Below, one piece after another: positions 58,952-58,970 of a stretch of 58,970 nucleotides of DNA. Source of the DNA: Anaerolineales bacterium UBA5797 (GTDB lineage: Bacteria > Chloroflexota > Anaerolineae > Anaerolineales > Villigracilaceae); contig DIDP01000082.1 in NCBI GenBank assembly GCA_002418205.1, positions 1 to 58,970 of the forward strand, given 5' to 3'. The notes below the pieces were generated by a model that was given only the letters and a program-made list of their open reading frames with translations, was not told where the DNA came from and did not search any database. The position numbers were made by a program, and so were the translations under genes. How positions within the stretch are numbered: position 1 is the stretch's first letter; the number at the start of each line of letters is the position of its first letter.

Positions 58952-58970
58952 GAGCGTGTTATGAACTTTG
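58952..58970 (+). mobile_element. Possible left end of an IS5-like insertion sequence
   Basis: The last 19 bases (GAGCGTGTTATGAACTTTG) do not fit the reverse transcriptase and begin at a CTAG site, matching the YTAR target preference of IS5-like elements. The sequence resembles terminal inverted repeats of that family from memory; no transposase is visible because the window stops. Confidence 0.42.

Larger units (their letters stand above)
57626..58970 (+). mobile_element. Second group II intron (5' part; runs off the window and is interrupted)
   Basis: From about 57626 (GTGATTG; another candidate 5' end is GTGAGG near 57652) to the reverse-transcriptase start at 58217 there are roughly 590 bases of structured, gene-free sequence with phrases such as GTGAGGGAGTAAGAAACCGGTGC. 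The maturase ORF follows. The element is not related closely to the first intron. The 5' boundary is uncertain by about 30 bases; the 3' end is outside the window. Confidence 0.6.

Noticed and set aside
1..58970. tRNA, rRNA or CRISPR features
   Set aside because: No T-loop plus CCA-type cloverleaf, rRNA core phrase or regularly spaced short repeat was found by eye; a tRNAscan or CRISPR finder run would settle it.

Overview
The window looks like a chromosome segment of a Chloroflexota bacterium, probably an Anaerolineae relative. This is inferred from content, not from a marker gene: three very large STAND/TPR regulators carrying BTAD (AfsR/SARP-type) domains, ABC and Tad-type genes in tightly overlapping operons, lipoproteins with T/P/E-rich linkers, many GGAGG-led ATG starts with some TTG starts, and REP-like palindromes. 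No rRNA, tRNA or CRISPR array was seen.

Layout. 1-3.8 kb: the start of an exported Ig-like lipoprotein on the minus strand, divergent from a DnaE-type polymerase with a palindromic operator candidate. 3.9-7.0 kb: a BTAD-STAND-TPR regulator. 7.3-15.1 kb: a plus-strand group of mostly exported or surface-type proteins: a papain-fold peptidase with PA14 modules, an unrecognised 594-aa protein, a beta-helix lipoprotein, a membrane-anchored protein and a collagen/fibre-like protein. 15.1-20.4 kb: a minus-strand Tad-type module (CpaB, CpaE, CpaF and three unknown proteins) without pilin or TadB/TadC. 20.5-22.2 kb: a Fic AMP-transferase and a dead two-component remnant. 22.2-36.75 kb: a long co-directional minus-strand block with a complete branched-chain amino-acid-type (LIV) ABC transporter, two acyl-CoA synthetases, two alpha/beta hydrolases, an SDR, a thiolase with its DUF35 partner and a KAS III-like protein. 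It reads as uptake, CoA activation and beta-oxidation-like processing of a carboxylic acid. 36.8-42.8 kb: a second STAND/BTAD regulator, a membrane histidine kinase and a LamG-like exported protein.

42.8-49.7 kb: an excisionase-like gene with a frameshift at a slippery run, then a compact minus-strand unit: STAND/BTAD regulator, 47-aa hydrophobic Gly-tailed micropeptide, DUF5317 membrane protein, Os1348/NHLP-like small protein, GAF-HD-GYP phosphodiesterase. The last four genes abut or overlap. A diverged intergenic repeat flanks this unit on both sides. I consider it the best candidate for an undescribed (peptide-linked, cyclic-di-GMP) signalling system.

50.3-59 kb: an accessory island with a CHC2/Toprim primase-like protein, a divergent sliding clamp, several micro-ORFs, a Phd/PIN toxin-antitoxin pair and RadC. 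Several genes are preceded by a terminator-like hairpin just ahead of the Shine-Dalgarno site. A complete group II intron sits within the last codons of radC. A second group II intron follows a 78-aa ORF and is itself apparently cut by an insertion sequence at the window edge. The island looks like an integrative or plasmid-derived element.
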